Origin: Polyangium mundeleinium
Lineage (GTDB): Bacteria > Myxococcota_A > Polyangia > Polyangiales > Polyangiaceae
DNA: 64,000 nucleotides
Direction: 5' to 3'
NCBI RefSeq assembly: GCF_028369105.1
Contig: NZ_JAQNDO010000001.1
Location: 11,750,501-11,814,500 of the forward strand
Shown: positions 42,800 to 51,920 of the stretch, piece after piece
Position numbering within the stretch: the stretch's first letter is position 1
Layout of the letters: every line of letters begins with the position of its first letter
Notes under the pieces: generated by a model
Seen by the model: the letters and a program-made list of their open reading frames with translations, nothing else
The model's database searches: none
What the model was told of the DNA's origin: nothing
Position numbers and translations under genes: made by a program

Positions 42800-44484
42800 C
42801 AACGACCTCGAAGATGGGGCACGACGCCCCGTTTGACCACGATGTCCGCGGCGAACCGGTCGTTCGTCTGCGGATAATCGATCGTCGCGTGCAAGCCGCG
42901 GCTCTCGTGTCGCGCGGCCGCGCAGCCGACGATGAGCTCGGCGACGGTGGCGATGTTGCGCAGCTCGAGGAGGTCGCGCGTCACGAGGTGGCGCCAGTAA
43001 TACTCGCGGATCTCGTCCTGCAAGAGGGCGATGCGGCGGGCGGCGCGGCGCAGGCGCGCGTTCGAGCGGACGATGCCGACGTAGTTCCACATGGTGCGGC
43101 GGAGCTCGTCCCAGTTGTGCGTGACCACGACCTCCTCGTCGCTCGGGACGGCGTCGCCGATCTGCCACTCGGGGACCTCGGGGAACGGGCTCTTGCAGAG
43201 CTCGCCCATCGTGCTCGCGAGGCGCACGGCGGCGCGGTGGCCGAAGACGAGGCCTTCGAGGAGCGAGTTCGAGGCGAGGCGGTTCGCGCCGTGCAGGCCC
43301 GTGCACGCGCACTCGCCGACGGCCCAGAGGCCGGGGATCGTGGAGCGGCCGTGCAGGTCGGTGCTGATGCCGCCGCAGAGGTAGTGCGCCGCGGGGACGA
43401 CAGGAATCGGCTGCGAGGTGATGTCGATCCCGAAGCGCAGGCACTCGGCGTAGATCGTGGGGAAGTGATCGCAGACGAAGCTCGCGGGCCTGTGCGTGAT
43501 GTCGAGCAGGACGAACTCGCTGCCCGTGCGCTTCATCTCGAAGTCGATGGCGCGGGCGACGATGTCGCGCGGCGCGAGCTCCTTGCGCGGGTCGTGGTTC
43601 GCCATGAACGGCGTGCCGTCGGGCAAGCGGAGGATCGCGCCCTCGCCGCGCAGCGCCTCCGTGATGAGGAAGCTCTTCGCCTGCGGGTGATAGAGGCAGG
43701 TCGGGTGGAACTGATAGAACTCCATGTTCGCGATCTCGGCGCCTGCTCGGTACGCCATCGCGATGCCGTCGCCCGTCGCGACGTCGGGGTTCGAGGTGTA
43801 GAGGTAGACCTTGCCCGCTCCGCCCGAGGCGAGGATCGTGGCGCGCGCGAGGTACGTCTCGACGAGGTGGCTCTTCGCGTCGTCCTCGCCGTCCGAGCGC
43901 GTGGCCATGTTGAGCACGTACGCGCCGACGCAGACGTCAGGGCCACCGAAGCGCGACATGACGATGAGGTCGATCGCCATGTGATGCTCGAGGATGCGGA
44001 TGTTCGGGTGCGCGCGGCAGCGTTCGAGCAGCGCGCGCTCGACCTCGAAGCCAGTCGCGTCCGCGACGTGGAGGACACGGCGCGCGCTGTGCCCGCCCTC
44101 GCGGGCGAGGGCGATCGAGCCGTCTTTTTCGCGGTCGAAGCGCGCGCCGCGGTCCATGAGCTCGCGGATCCGATCGGGCCCTTCGCGGACGCAGATGTCG
44201 ACGACGACCTCATGGCAGAGGCCAGCGCCGGCGACGAGCGTGTCCTTGATGTGCGCGTCGAAGGTGTCTTCGGGCGAGATGACGGCGGCGATGCCGCCCT
44301 GCGCCCAGCGGGTGTTCGACTCCTCGCTGCTGCGTTTGGTGACGACCACGACCTCGCCGTGGTCGGCGATGTCGAGGGCGAAGGTCAGGCCAGCGATCCC
44401 GCTGCCGATGACGAGAAAATCGGTCGTGACGGCCACGGGCAGCAGGGTAGCAGGCTCCTTGACGCACAACGACAACGCTGTCAT
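42799..44484 (-). CDS. nadB: L-aspartate oxidase
   Basis: A flavoprotein of about 561 residues that oxidises aspartate to iminoaspartate in NAD synthesis. FAD motif DFLVIGSGIAGL is near residue 25. Family words follow: SSEESNTRWAQGGIAA, REGGHSARRVLH, YQFHPTCL, ITEALRGEGA, CGGISTDLHGRSTIPGLWAVGE and LHGANRLASNSLLEGLVF. ATG 44484 is given, but GTG 44436 would remove 16 residues and start closer to the usual N-terminus. nadA and nadC are not in the window. In this window it lies near SIR2-SLOG, an NAD+-consuming candidate, which may be chance. Confidence 0.95.
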   Translation of the reverse strand: MTALSLCVKEPATLLPVAVTTDFLVIGSGIAGLTFALDIADHGEVVVVTKRSSEESNTRWAQGGIAAVISPEDTFDAHIKDTLVAGAGLCHEVVVDICVREGPDRIRELMDRGARFDREKDGSIALAREGGHSARRVLHVADATGFEVERALLERCRAHPNIRILEHHMAIDLIVMSRFGGPDVCVGAYVLNMATRSDGEDDAKSHLVETYLARATILASGGAGKVYLYTSNPDVATGDGIAMAYRAGAEIANMEFYQFHPTCLYHPQAKSFLITEALRGEGAILRLPDGTPFMANHDPRKELAPRDIVARAIDFEMKRTGSEFVLLDITHRPASFVCDHFPTIYAECLRFGIDITSQPIPVVPAAHYLCGGISTDLHGRSTIPGLWAVGECACTGLHGANRLASNSLLEGLVFGHRAAVRLASTMGELCKSPFPEVPEWQIGDAVPSDEEVVVTHNWDELRRTMWNYVGIVRSNARLRRAARRIALLQDEIREYYWRHLVTRDLLELRNIATVAELIVGCAAARHESRGLHATIDYPQTNDRFAADIVVKRGVVPHLRGR

Positions 44485-44557
44485 GAGGCACGCGCCTGAC
44501 GGGCGCGCGCGTCCTGTTGGGCCCGACCCTTGGCCGCCGAAAGGAGCCTCCCGAACC

Positions 44558-45385
44558 GTGAAGATCCTCGTTGCTCTCAAGCGCGTCGCCGACCCGGACA
44601 ACGCCAACAAGGTGAAGATCCCTGCCTCGGGAGAGAAGATCGACACCACCGGGCTCGAGTGGAAGCCGAACCCGTTCGACGAGTACGCCCTCGAGGCCGC
44701 GCTGCGGCTCACGGAAAACGGTACGCAGCCGAAGGTTCGTGCCGGCGAGGTCGTCGTGGTGACGTTCGGCCCGAAGGAGACGGAGACGACGCTGCGCGCC
44801 GCGCTGGCGACGGGCGCCGACAAGGCGATCCGCGTGGACGCGGCCGACGACAAACTCGACGGTGATCTCGTCGCGCGTGCGCTGAAGGCGCTCGTCGAGA
44901 AGGAGAAGCCGGACGTCGTGCTGATGGGCAAGCAGGCGGTCGACGGCGACTCGAACCAGGTGGGGCAGATCCTCGCGGAGCTGCTCGACTGGCCGATGGC
45001 GACGTTCGCCGCGACGATCCGCGAGGAGGCGGGCGCGCTGCTCGTCGGTCGCGAGGTCGACGGCGGCGTGTCGACGCTGCGCGTGAAGCTGCCGGCCGTG
45101 GTGACGGTCGATCTGCGCATCGTGGCGCCGATGAGCGTGTACTCGCTGAAGACGCCGGCGACCCACAAGTACAACGACGGCGTGCGCTTCGCGGCGCTGC
45201 CGGCGATCATGGCGGCGAAGAAGAAGCCGCTCGTCGAGGTGAAGCTCGCGGACCTCGCGTCGGATCAGACGTTGAAGGTGCAGTACCACGGCTTCGCGGC
45301 GCCCCCGGCGCGCAAGGCCGGCATCAAGGTCAAGGACGTGGGCGAGCTCGTCTCGAAGCTGAAGAACGAAGCGAAGGTCCTCTGA
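44558..45385 (+). CDS. etfB: Electron transfer flavoprotein, beta subunit
   Basis: A 275-residue beta subunit of the ETF heterodimer, which carries electrons from acyl-CoA dehydrogenases to the quinone pool. VKILVALKRVADPDN at the start, PNPFDEYALEAALRL, GKQAVDGDSNQVGQILAELL and VDGG.STLRVKLPAVVTVDL are conserved. GTG 44558 has AAGGAG 11 nt upstream. It precedes etfA by 44 nt in the usual order. Confidence 0.97.
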   Translation: MKILVALKRVADPDNANKVKIPASGEKIDTTGLEWKPNPFDEYALEAALRLTENGTQPKVRAGEVVVVTFGPKETETTLRAALATGADKAIRVDAADDKLDGDLVARALKALVEKEKPDVVLMGKQAVDGDSNQVGQILAELLDWPMATFAATIREEAGALLVGREVDGGVSTLRVKLPAVVTVDLRIVAPMSVYSLKTPATHKYNDGVRFAALPAIMAAKKKPLVEVKLADLASDQTLKVQYHGFAAPPARKAGIKVKDVGELVSKLKNEAKVL

Positions 45386-45429
45386 GGACCCTCTAGGACA
45401 AACCCCCATTTCGGAGAAGAGGAATCAGA

Positions 45430-46401
45430 ATGGCTGACGTTCTCGTTGTGGCGGAGGTTGCCGAGGGCAAGCTCAAGAAGACCACGCACTCGGCGATCAC
45501 GTTCGCGCAGAAGGCGGCGGCGACGATCGGCGGAGCGTTCTCGATCCTGGTGATCGGTGACGGCGCCGGGAAGGCGGCGGCCGAGGCGCAGGGCTTTGGC
45601 GCGGCGAAGATCCTCGTGGTCGAGGACGCGTCGCTGAAGAACTACCTCGCCGAGCGCTACGCGCCGACGGTGGCGGCGATCGGCAAGGGCTACGCCGTCG
45701 TCGTGGGCACGGCGAGCGCCTACGGCAAGGACCTGCTCCCGCGCGTCGCGGCGCGCCTCGGCGCGGGCTACGCGAGCGACATCACGGAGGTCATCGCGGA
45801 CGGCGGCAAGCTCAAGTACAAGCGGCCGATGTTCGCGGGCAACGCGTTCGGGATCAGCTCGATCTCGACGCCGATCCAGGTGGTGAGCGTGCGCCAGAGC
45901 GCGTTCGCCGCGGCGGAGCCCACGGGCGGCCAGTCAGCAGTGGAGACGGTCGCGTACGCGGGCCCGAGCAAGGCGGCCGAGCGCGTGGAGTTCGTCTCGT
46001 TCGACCAGGTGAAGAGCGCGCGTCCGGAGCTGACGGAGGCGCGTGTCGTGGTGTCGGGCGGCCGCGCGCTGAAGGAGAAGTTCAACCAGGTGCTCGACCC
46101 GCTCGCCGATGTGCTCGGCGCGGCCGTGGGCGCGAGCCGCGCGGCCTGCGACGCGGGTTATGCGCCGAGCGATCTCCAGGTCGGCCAGACGGGCAAGATC
46201 GTGGCGCCGCAGCTCTACTTCGCGATCGGCATCTCGGGCGCGATCCAGCACCTCGCGGGCATGAAGGGCTCGAAGGTGATCGTGGCGATCAACAAGGACG
46301 CCGACGCGCCGATCTTCCAGGTCGCGGATTACGGCCTCGTCGCGGACCTGTTCGCGACGGTGCCGGAGCTCGTGAAGGGCATCCAGGCCGCGAAGGGCTG
46401 A
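45430..46401 (+). CDS. etfA: Electron transfer flavoprotein, alpha subunit
   Basis: A 323-residue FAD-binding alpha subunit. The C-terminal FAD site is intact: [47 protein letters not shown] and [34 protein letters not shown] before ATG gives the ribosome site. The pair is followed by a strong terminator at 46426-46460. Confidence 0.97.
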   Translation: MADVLVVAEVAEGKLKKTTHSAITFAQKAAATIGGAFSILVIGDGAGKAAAEAQGFGAAKILVVEDASLKNYLAERYAPTVAAIGKGYAVVVGTASAYGKDLLPRVAARLGAGYASDITEVIADGGKLKYKRPMFAGNAFGISSISTPIQVVSVRQSAFAAAEPTGGQSAVETVAYAGPSKAAERVEFVSFDQVKSARPELTEARVVVSGGRALKEKFNQVLDPLADVLGAAVGASRAACDAGYAPSDLQVGQTGKIVAPQLYFAIGISGAIQHLAGMKGSKVIVAINKDADAPIFQVADYGLVADLFATVPELVKGIQAAKG

Positions 46402-46425
46402 CCGCAAACAGCTCCCGGGCGAATG

Positions 46426-46460
46426 AAAGCCCCCTCTCCCCGCGGAGAGGGGGCTTTTTT
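46426..46460 (+). terminator. Rho-independent terminator after etfBA
   Basis: An 11-bp perfect stem (GCCCCCTCTCC with GGAGAGGGGGC), extended by AAA/TTT, encloses a 4-nt loop and is followed by TTTTTT. It lies 25 nt past the etfA stop. Confidence 0.93.
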
Positions 46461-46575
46461 CATTTGTGTACCTAAGAACCTGTGGGCGCCCTCCGGGCTT
46501 CTTTCGTTTGTGCACCTACGAACCGATGGCACCCTCGGGGCTTTCTTTCGTTTGTGCACCTACGAACTCGTGCAG
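46461..46575. repeat. Three degenerate ~45-bp repeats
   Basis: Units begin at 46461, 46507 and 46551 with the shared core (C)(A/G)TTTGTG(T/C)ACCTA(A/C)GAAC. The first two units are followed by short GC-rich stretches and TTCTTTC. They separate the etfA terminator from the vgrG gene and are lower in G+C than the surroundings. No coding potential was recognised. Confidence 0.6.
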
Positions 46576-46668
46576 AGAAGACTATCTGCGTGCTCCGAAT
46601 TGGAATAGATTGACGCGTGGGGCACGTCGCGCCTCCACCTGCATCTCTCGCGCCACGGAGTCGACACC

Positions 46669-48546
46669 ATGGGCGGCAACCTCGAGGTCACGGTCAGCTC
46701 GGGCGATGTATTCGACGTCCGGGAGTTCACCATTCACCAGCGGATGTCCTCGATTTTCGACGTCACGCTGCACGCCGTGTGTGAAAACCCGGACGTCGAT
46801 TTCGACGCTGTCGTGGGGCAGCCGGCGCGCTTCCTCCTCTACAGCGGCGTCGGAGGCACCCAGGTCCGCTTCTGGTCGGGCATCTGCAACGATCTCTCGC
46901 AGGTCCGCGTCGAGGAGCGGGGGCTCTCGACCTACCGGCTGAACATCGTGCCCACGTTGTGGCTCCTGACGCAGCGGCGCAATCACCGCATGTTCCAGCA
47001 GGTCTCGGAGCCGGACATCGTGCTCAAGGTCCTCTCCGAGTGGGGCATCGAGCCCGAGCTCAAGATCGACAAGGGGGCGTACAAGAAACGCAAGTACCGC
47101 GTCCAGTACGCCGAGTCGGATTACGCGTTCATCAGCCGCATGCTCGAGGACGCGGGCATCTCTTTCTACTTCGCGCAGATCGGCGACGAGACCAAGCTCG
47201 TGCTCTCCGACGCGCCCCACACGAACGCGCCCCGCCCGACGATCTCGTTCCGGGACAACCCCACCGTGGCCGACCGCGAGCACGTGACGAACGTCCGCGT
47301 CGGGCAGCGGGTGCGCCCCGGCAAGTACACGATGCGGGACCACGACTATCGCCGCCCGCCCTCGTACAAGCTCGCGGCGAGCGCCGCTGCGCCGAAGGTG
47401 AGCATCGAGGAGCGGCTCGAGCGATTCCACTACACGCCGGGCGCATTCCTGTTCGGCGTCGACCGCGGCGACGACACGCCGAACGCGGACGACAGAGGCA
47501 AGACGCGCACGGACGAGGCCGAGGCGACCGGGCTCGCCGAAAAACGCCTCGCCGCCAAGCGGAGCAGCGGCAACGTCATTTCCTTCGAGACGAACGTCCA
47601 TGACCTCGCGCCTGGCGTGGTCGTGACCTTCGCGGATCATCCGCGCGGGGATCTCGCCGTGGGGAAGAACTTGCTGCTCGTCGAATCCCTCCTCGCGGGC
47701 ACGCCCAATGGCGACTGGCACCACGCGTGCGAGGCGCGCCGCACCGAAGCGCCCTACCGGCCGCCCATGACGACGTCGAAGCCCAAGGCGGTCGGCGTCG
47801 AGAGCGCCACCGTGGTGGGCCCGCCCGGCGAGGAGATCCATTGCGACGAGTTCGGTCGCGTCCGGGTCCATTTCCACTGGGACCGCGAGAGCCAGATGGA
47901 CGACAAGAGCTCCTGCTGGATCCACGTGAGCCACCCCTGGGGCGGCGCGGGGTATGGCGGGATGAACATCCCGCGCGTCGGGCAGGAGGTGCTCGTCGAT
48001 TTCCTCGGGGGAGATCCCGATCGCCCGGTGATCATCGGTCGCGTCTACACGAACCTCCAGAAGGTCCCGTACAAGCTGCCGGACAACAAGACGCAGAGCG
48101 GCTGGAAGAGCAATTCGACCACCGCCACCGGCGGATACAACGAGCTCATGTTCGAGGATTCGGCGGGCAAGGAGCTTCTGCGCATGCAGGCCGAGCGCGA
48201 CATGAACACGCTCGTCAAGAACGACCAGACCACCACGGTGCGTCGCAACCGCTCGACGTTCGTGCTCGCGAACGACCTCGAGGTCGTCACCGCGTTCCAG
48301 ACGCAGGTCGTGGGCCTGAACCGGACCGTGGCCGTGCTCCAGAGCCAGACGCACTCCGTCTCGAAGAACATCATCCAGACCGCGGTCGAGGGCTTCGCCT
48401 ACCACAAATCGAAGCAGACGACGTTCATCGAGAGCGACGAGCAGATCATCCTCAAGGTCGGGGACAATTCCTTCATTCGCATCACCCCCGAGGGCATCGT
48501 GATCCAGGGGCCGAAGGTGTTCATCAATCCCAACGAAGGCGAATAG
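46669..48546 (+). CDS. vgrG: Type VI secretion spike protein VgrG (TssI)
   Basis: A 625-residue spike trimer subunit. The N-terminal gp27-like part (VSSGDVFDVREFTIHQRMSS) and later ESDYAFISRMLEDAGISFYF lead into the gp5-like OB fold (DEFGRVRVHFHWDRES, WIHVSHPWGGAGYGGMNIPR, GQEVLVDFLGGDPDRPVIIG) and a beta-helix C-terminus. It ends soon after the needle (GPKVFINPNEGE), so it is not an evolved VgrG with its own toxin. The genes downstream supply cargo and chaperones. No other core T6SS genes are present, so this is an orphan cassette. Confidence 0.97.
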   Translation: MGGNLEVTVSSGDVFDVREFTIHQRMSSIFDVTLHAVCENPDVDFDAVVGQPARFLLYSGVGGTQVRFWSGICNDLSQVRVEERGLSTYRLNIVPTLWLLTQRRNHRMFQQVSEPDIVLKVLSEWGIEPELKIDKGAYKKRKYRVQYAESDYAFISRMLEDAGISFYFAQIGDETKLVLSDAPHTNAPRPTISFRDNPTVADREHVTNVRVGQRVRPGKYTMRDHDYRRPPSYKLAASAAAPKVSIEERLERFHYTPGAFLFGVDRGDDTPNADDRGKTRTDEAEATGLAEKRLAAKRSSGNVISFETNVHDLAPGVVVTFADHPRGDLAVGKNLLLVESLLAGTPNGDWHHACEARRTEAPYRPPMTTSKPKAVGVESATVVGPPGEEIHCDEFGRVRVHFHWDRESQMDDKSSCWIHVSHPWGGAGYGGMNIPRVGQEVLVDFLGGDPDRPVIIGRVYTNLQKVPYKLPDNKTQSGWKSNSTTATGGYNELMFEDSAGKELLRMQAERDMNTLVKNDQTTTVRRNRSTFVLANDLEVVTAFQTQVVGLNRTVAVLQSQTHSVSKNIIQTAVEGFAYHKSKQTTFIESDEQIILKVGDNSFIRITPEGIVIQGPKVFINPNEGE

Positions 48547-48560
48547 GCGCGGAGCACGCG

Positions 48561-49511
48561 ATGAAGATCAAGCGACTCCTCACGAACGGCTTCCGCGGCT
48601 TGCCGGACCGCACGTTCGATTTCACGTCCCCGAGGACCGGCGCGCCGGCCGACATGGTCGTGCTGACGGGGCCCTCGGGGTCGGGCAAGACAAGCCTGCT
48701 CGAGGCGATCCTGGCGGCCAAAGAGGACGTGGGGCCCTACGGGCTCAAGCGCTCTCCGATCGCCTTCATCCGCCCTGGCGAGGCCGCGGCGAAGGTACGC
48801 GTCGACTGGGTGCTCACGCAGGAGGAGCGGGCGCGCGTCGGCGCGACGGGCCTCGAGCTGTCCAGCGAGTCGATCTTCGCGCCGAACCTCTTCTCGTCCA
48901 TCGATCACGATCCCTCGCTCGTCGCGCTCCTCGGCGAATACGACGTCGATCCCGGCGTGAGCAAGGTGGAGTATTTCCACGCGAGCCGCCGCATCCCGCG
49001 CGGGGGCGCGCCCAGCATGGCCACGATCGGCATCCCCGAGGGCGAGCGGCTCGCGCGGCTCACGCGGGACGACGCCAAGTACGCGCTCGTCCCGCAGTAC
49101 GTCGCCGAGGCGAGCCTCGGCCTTCACGACCAGGGCAGCAAGCGTGGCGCCGAGCGGCTCGCGGAGGCATTCGCGAAGCTCTGCCGGACCCGGACGCTCG
49201 CGGGGGTCGAGCAGGCCGGACGAGCGCTCGTGCCGCGCTTCGTCGACGCGCGCGGCGGGGTCGTCGGCCCGGAGGAGCTCTCCGACAGCGAGCGACAGGC
49301 GTTGCTCTTCGCGGTGACGTTTCTGCGCTCCGGGATCGAGGGCTCGCTCGTCCTCGTCGACACGCCGGAGCTGCACATCCCCGAGCCCGAGGTCGGCGCG
49401 TTCGTCGCGGCGCTCGCGCGGATCGGGCTCGACAACCAGCTCGTCGTCGCGACCGGATCGCCGGGGCTCGTCGCGGGCAACCCGGAAGCGCTCGTCATTC
49501 CGATGCGGTGA
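48561..49511 (+). CDS. ABC/SMC-type ATPase in the VgrG cassette
   Basis: A 316-residue P-loop ATPase. MKIKRLLTNGFRGLPDRTFDF is a typical RecF/SMC-like start; Walker A is GPSGSGKTS; the signature motif region reads ELSDSERQALLFA; the Walker B region is LVLVDTPELHIPE. Related proteins have DEPE there, so the catalytic Glu is replaced by Thr, which could slow hydrolysis. It starts 14 nt after vgrG and ends 8 nt before the first DUF1795 gene. Its role in effector loading or elsewhere is unknown; this ATPase type is not a standard T6SS part. Confidence 0.88.
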   Translation: MKIKRLLTNGFRGLPDRTFDFTSPRTGAPADMVVLTGPSGSGKTSLLEAILAAKEDVGPYGLKRSPIAFIRPGEAAAKVRVDWVLTQEERARVGATGLELSSESIFAPNLFSSIDHDPSLVALLGEYDVDPGVSKVEYFHASRRIPRGGAPSMATIGIPEGERLARLTRDDAKYALVPQYVAEASLGLHDQGSKRGAERLAEAFAKLCRTRTLAGVEQAGRALVPRFVDARGGVVGPEELSDSERQALLFAVTFLRSGIEGSLVLVDTPELHIPEPEVGAFVAALARIGLDNQLVVATGSPGLVAGNPEALVIPMR

Positions 49512-49519
49512 GGTGAGGC

Positions 49520-49942
49520 GTGCGCACGTACCATACGGACGAGCTGCTCTTCGACGTGCCGGACGAATGGAGCGACCGCTCCGTGAACATCTTCGTCAGC
49601 GCGCCCGGCGACCGCGTCCCCTTCAACGTCGTGGTCACGCGGGACCAGCTCGGGGACGCGGAGCTCCGGCCCTTCGTGCTCGGGAAGCTCAAGGAGATCT
49701 CCAAGAGCGTGCCCAAGCTCAACATCCTCGGCCAGCGGGAGCGCATGGTGGGCCCTCTCTCGGGGCTCGAAGCCCGCCTGCAATGGCCCATGCAAGGCGG
49801 GACGATGTACCAGCACCAGGTCTACGTGCCTTATTATGGCGAGGTCCTGATCTTCACCGCGTCGAGCCTCGTGAAGCTCGCGCCCCAGTGTGACGCTTAT
49901 CTCGAGCAGATGCTCTCCGGCATCAAGTTCCGAAAACAATGA
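49520..49942 (+). CDS. DUF1795/EagR-like T6SS chaperone 1
   Basis: A 140-residue protein starting at GTG 49520. The pattern (DELLFDVPDEWSDRSVNIF; VVVTRDQLGDAELRPFVLG) matches DcrB/DUF1795 proteins, the Eag chaperones that shield TM segments of prePAAR effectors before secretion. Just such an effector is encoded two genes downstream. Its stop overlaps the second chaperone start as ATGA. Confidence 0.82.
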   Translation: MRTYHTDELLFDVPDEWSDRSVNIFVSAPGDRVPFNVVVTRDQLGDAELRPFVLGKLKEISKSVPKLNILGQRERMVGPLSGLEARLQWPMQGGTMYQHQVYVPYYGEVLIFTASSLVKLAPQCDAYLEQMLSGIKFRKQ

Positions 49943-50373
49943 GCGAGTACACGATCGACCAGGCGGTCTTTTCGCTGCCGAGCGGGTGGTTCGACCGCTC
50001 CTTGAACGTGCTCGGGCCCGAGCCGAGCGTGGACGAGTTCAAGGTGCTCGTCTCCCGCGCGGATCAAAATGGGCGCGCGCTCGACGATTTCGTGAGCAGC
50101 CAGGTCAAGGACCTCTCGCAACGCATGCCGTGGTTCGAGGAGAAGGGCCGGGACGAGTGCATGGTCGCGGGCATGCGGGCGCTCTCGGTTCGCTCGACGT
50201 TCCGCGACGGGAAGTCCGAGATGTTCCAGCAGCAGGTCACGCTCGTCGTGCGGGGGAAATTCGTCACCTTCACGGCCGCGAGCCTGGCGCGCGTCGAGGA
50301 GGCTTGTTCGAAGGAGCTCGCGCGATTGCTCGCGACCGTGAGGGTGAGGCCCATTCTGGACGAAGGGCGCTGA
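49939..50373 (+). CDS. DUF1795/EagR-like T6SS chaperone 2
   Basis: A 144-residue paralog of the preceding gene (DQAVFSLPSGWFDRSLNVLG; FKVLVSRADQNGRALDDFV). Tandem Eag-like genes are less usual than one. Each may bind a different TM region of the effector, or the pair may form a mixed complex. It ends 21 nt before the prePAAR effector gene. Confidence 0.8.
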   Translation: MSEYTIDQAVFSLPSGWFDRSLNVLGPEPSVDEFKVLVSRADQNGRALDDFVSSQVKDLSQRMPWFEEKGRDECMVAGMRALSVRSTFRDGKSEMFQQQVTLVVRGKFVTFTAASLARVEEACSKELARLLATVRVRPILDEGR

Positions 50374-50394
50374 CGACAAGACGAGGAGATACCC

Positions 50395-51564
50395 ATGTCC
50401 GGTCCCCCGCCTGCTGCACGTGTCGGAGACGCGATCGAACACTCGAACGCCTTGCTCGGCGCGATCACGGGGATCGCGATGGGCCTGGCCATCGGCGTGG
50501 CCATTGGCGTCGCGGGGATCCTCACCGTCGCCACCGGAGGACTCGCCGCCGTGGCGTTCGCGGTGATCGGGGCGGCGGCCATGGCGTGTACGGGGGCCGT
50601 TGCTGGTTTCTCCTTCGGCGAATGGATAGGCCAGAAATCCAAATCGATATCCGGGGTCATACGGGAAGGCGCCAAGACCGTCTTCATCGGGCAGGGCTGT
50701 CCCCCGGCCGCGAGGGCCTTCGACAGGCTCGCGTGCGGAGATCCTCCCGTCACGCCGGGCAAGGTGGCCGTCGCCGCGCTCCTCGGCCCCCTCGGGATGA
50801 TCGGCCTCGGCATTTACAGCTTCTCGCGCGCCGATCACGGAGACGCGCGGATCGCCACGGGGAGCAAGACCGTCTACATCGAGAGGTTCAACGCCGCGCG
50901 CGAAACGGACGAGACCGACTGCAGCGGCAAGATTGTCCAGGGATGCAAGACCGTCCGGATCGGCGGCCCCAAGATCGAGCTCATTCCGAGGTCGCGCTGG
51001 CGGCCCGAGATCTCCCAGGAGTTCCGCGACTGGATGACCCTGGTCGACAGGGTCGGCGTCGTGCTGGGCATCCTCTCCGGGTTCGGCTCGATCCGGGTGA
51101 TCTTCACGCAAGGCATCAAGGGGTTCATCCCGGCGATTCGATCCCTGTCGAGCTCCCAGCGCTGGGACATCGGCTTGGCGCTGGGTGACGGGGGGCTCTG
51201 GCTGGCCGAGACGTACGGCGGCCTGAATCCATGGGTCCGCACGATCTACGAGACCGGGACGCTCGGCCGGTCGGGCTGGCTCGCTCGGCCTGGGCGCGGA
51301 GGCACGCCCGATCTACCCACCGCCCCGCGCGCTGGCACGCCCGATCTACCCACCGCCCCGCGCGCTGGCACGCCCGATCTGCCCACCGCCCCGCGCGTCG
51401 ACGCGCCCAACGTGCCGCCCACGCCGCCGAGGGCCGTCCCGCAGGGCGGTCAGTCGATCAGCGAGCGCATGGCACAAGGAGGCAATCCACCACCGTACGC
51501 CCGGCAAAACCCGGACAACTATTTTTACGACCCTGCCGCGGGCAGGTACAAACGGCGCCCCTGA
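50395..51564 (+). CDS. prePAAR-type T6SS effector
   Basis: A 389-residue protein. Residues 7-16 read AARVGDAIEH, an exact AARxxDxxxH prePAAR motif. Hydrophobic segments follow (~20-75), then PAAR-like tip sequence (GAKTVFIGQGCPPAARAFD; TGSKTVYIERFNAARETD; IVQGCKTVRIGG). The C-terminal ~200 residues hold a segment WMTLVDRVGVVLGILSGFG, a Pro-rich linker of three 11-residue repeats (GTPDLPTAPRA) and a tail NPDNYFYDPAAGRYKRRP. No known toxin domain was recognised. The nearby VgrG, two Eag chaperones and a small downstream gene fit effector, loading and immunity. Confidence 0.85.
   Translation: MSGPPPAARVGDAIEHSNALLGAITGIAMGLAIGVAIGVAGILTVATGGLAAVAFAVIGAAAMACTGAVAGFSFGEWIGQKSKSISGVIREGAKTVFIGQGCPPAARAFDRLACGDPPVTPGKVAVAALLGPLGMIGLGIYSFSRADHGDARIATGSKTVYIERFNAARETDETDCSGKIVQGCKTVRIGGPKIELIPRSRWRPEISQEFRDWMTLVDRVGVVLGILSGFGSIRVIFTQGIKGFIPAIRSLSSSQRWDIGLALGDGGLWLAETYGGLNPWVRTIYETGTLGRSGWLARPGRGGTPDLPTAPRAGTPDLPTAPRAGTPDLPTAPRVDAPNVPPTPPRAVPQGGQSISERMAQGGNPPPYARQNPDNYFYDPAAGRYKRRP
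51301..51399 (+). repeat. 33-bp tandem repeat inside the effector gene
   Basis: Three near-identical units begin at 51301, 51334 and 51367, each coding for GTPDLPTAPR(A/V). The unit is a multiple of three, so copy number can change without breaking the frame and would alter linker length between PAAR part and tail. Confidence 0.9.
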
Positions 51565-51596
51565 GCGGCGCGCCTCCCTCCCACGAAAACCCCACG

Positions 51597-51917
51597 ATGA
51601 CCCGACCCATTTACGAAGGCGCGTACGCCGACGTGCCGCCGCCCGGATACCACGTGATCTCCCGCCTCGAAAAGGCGGGCGGCGAGCCCTTGCCCGTCGA
51701 CGTGATCAAGATCCCCGTCCTCGAGCCACGTGATCGCGTGCTCGAATGCTCCTACGAAATCCTCGTCAACGACCTCGACGACGACGCGTCCATCCGCCTC
51801 ATCGTCGAGGTCGTCCTCGGCGAGCTCACCGACCATTATTACCGGGACCAGGCCGACACGATCACGCTCGTCAACCTGCGCACCTCGGCGCGGCGGACGA
51901 TCCCCTACCCGCCCTGA
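51597..51917 (+). CDS. Small protein after the prePAAR effector; candidate immunity
   Basis: A 106-residue acidic soluble protein (CSYEILVNDLDDDASIRL; ITLVNLRTSARRTIPYPP) 32 nt after the effector gene on the same strand. No domain was recognised and there is no signal peptide. Position and size suggest an immunity protein, but a T6SS immunity protein against a membrane-acting or periplasmic toxin would usually be exported, so a structural or accessory role is possible. It ends 3 nt from the convergent DUF2169 gene. Confidence 0.6.
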   Translation: MTRPIYEGAYADVPPPGYHVISRLEKAGGEPLPVDVIKIPVLEPRDRVLECSYEILVNDLDDDASIRLIVEVVLGELTDHYYRDQADTITLVNLRTSARRTIPYPP

Positions 51918-51920
51918 CCC

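Noticed and set aside
46329-46559. Short minus-strand ORF rich in Lys/Arg through the etfA terminator
   Set aside because: It crosses a strong terminator and the degenerate repeats, with no ribosome site.
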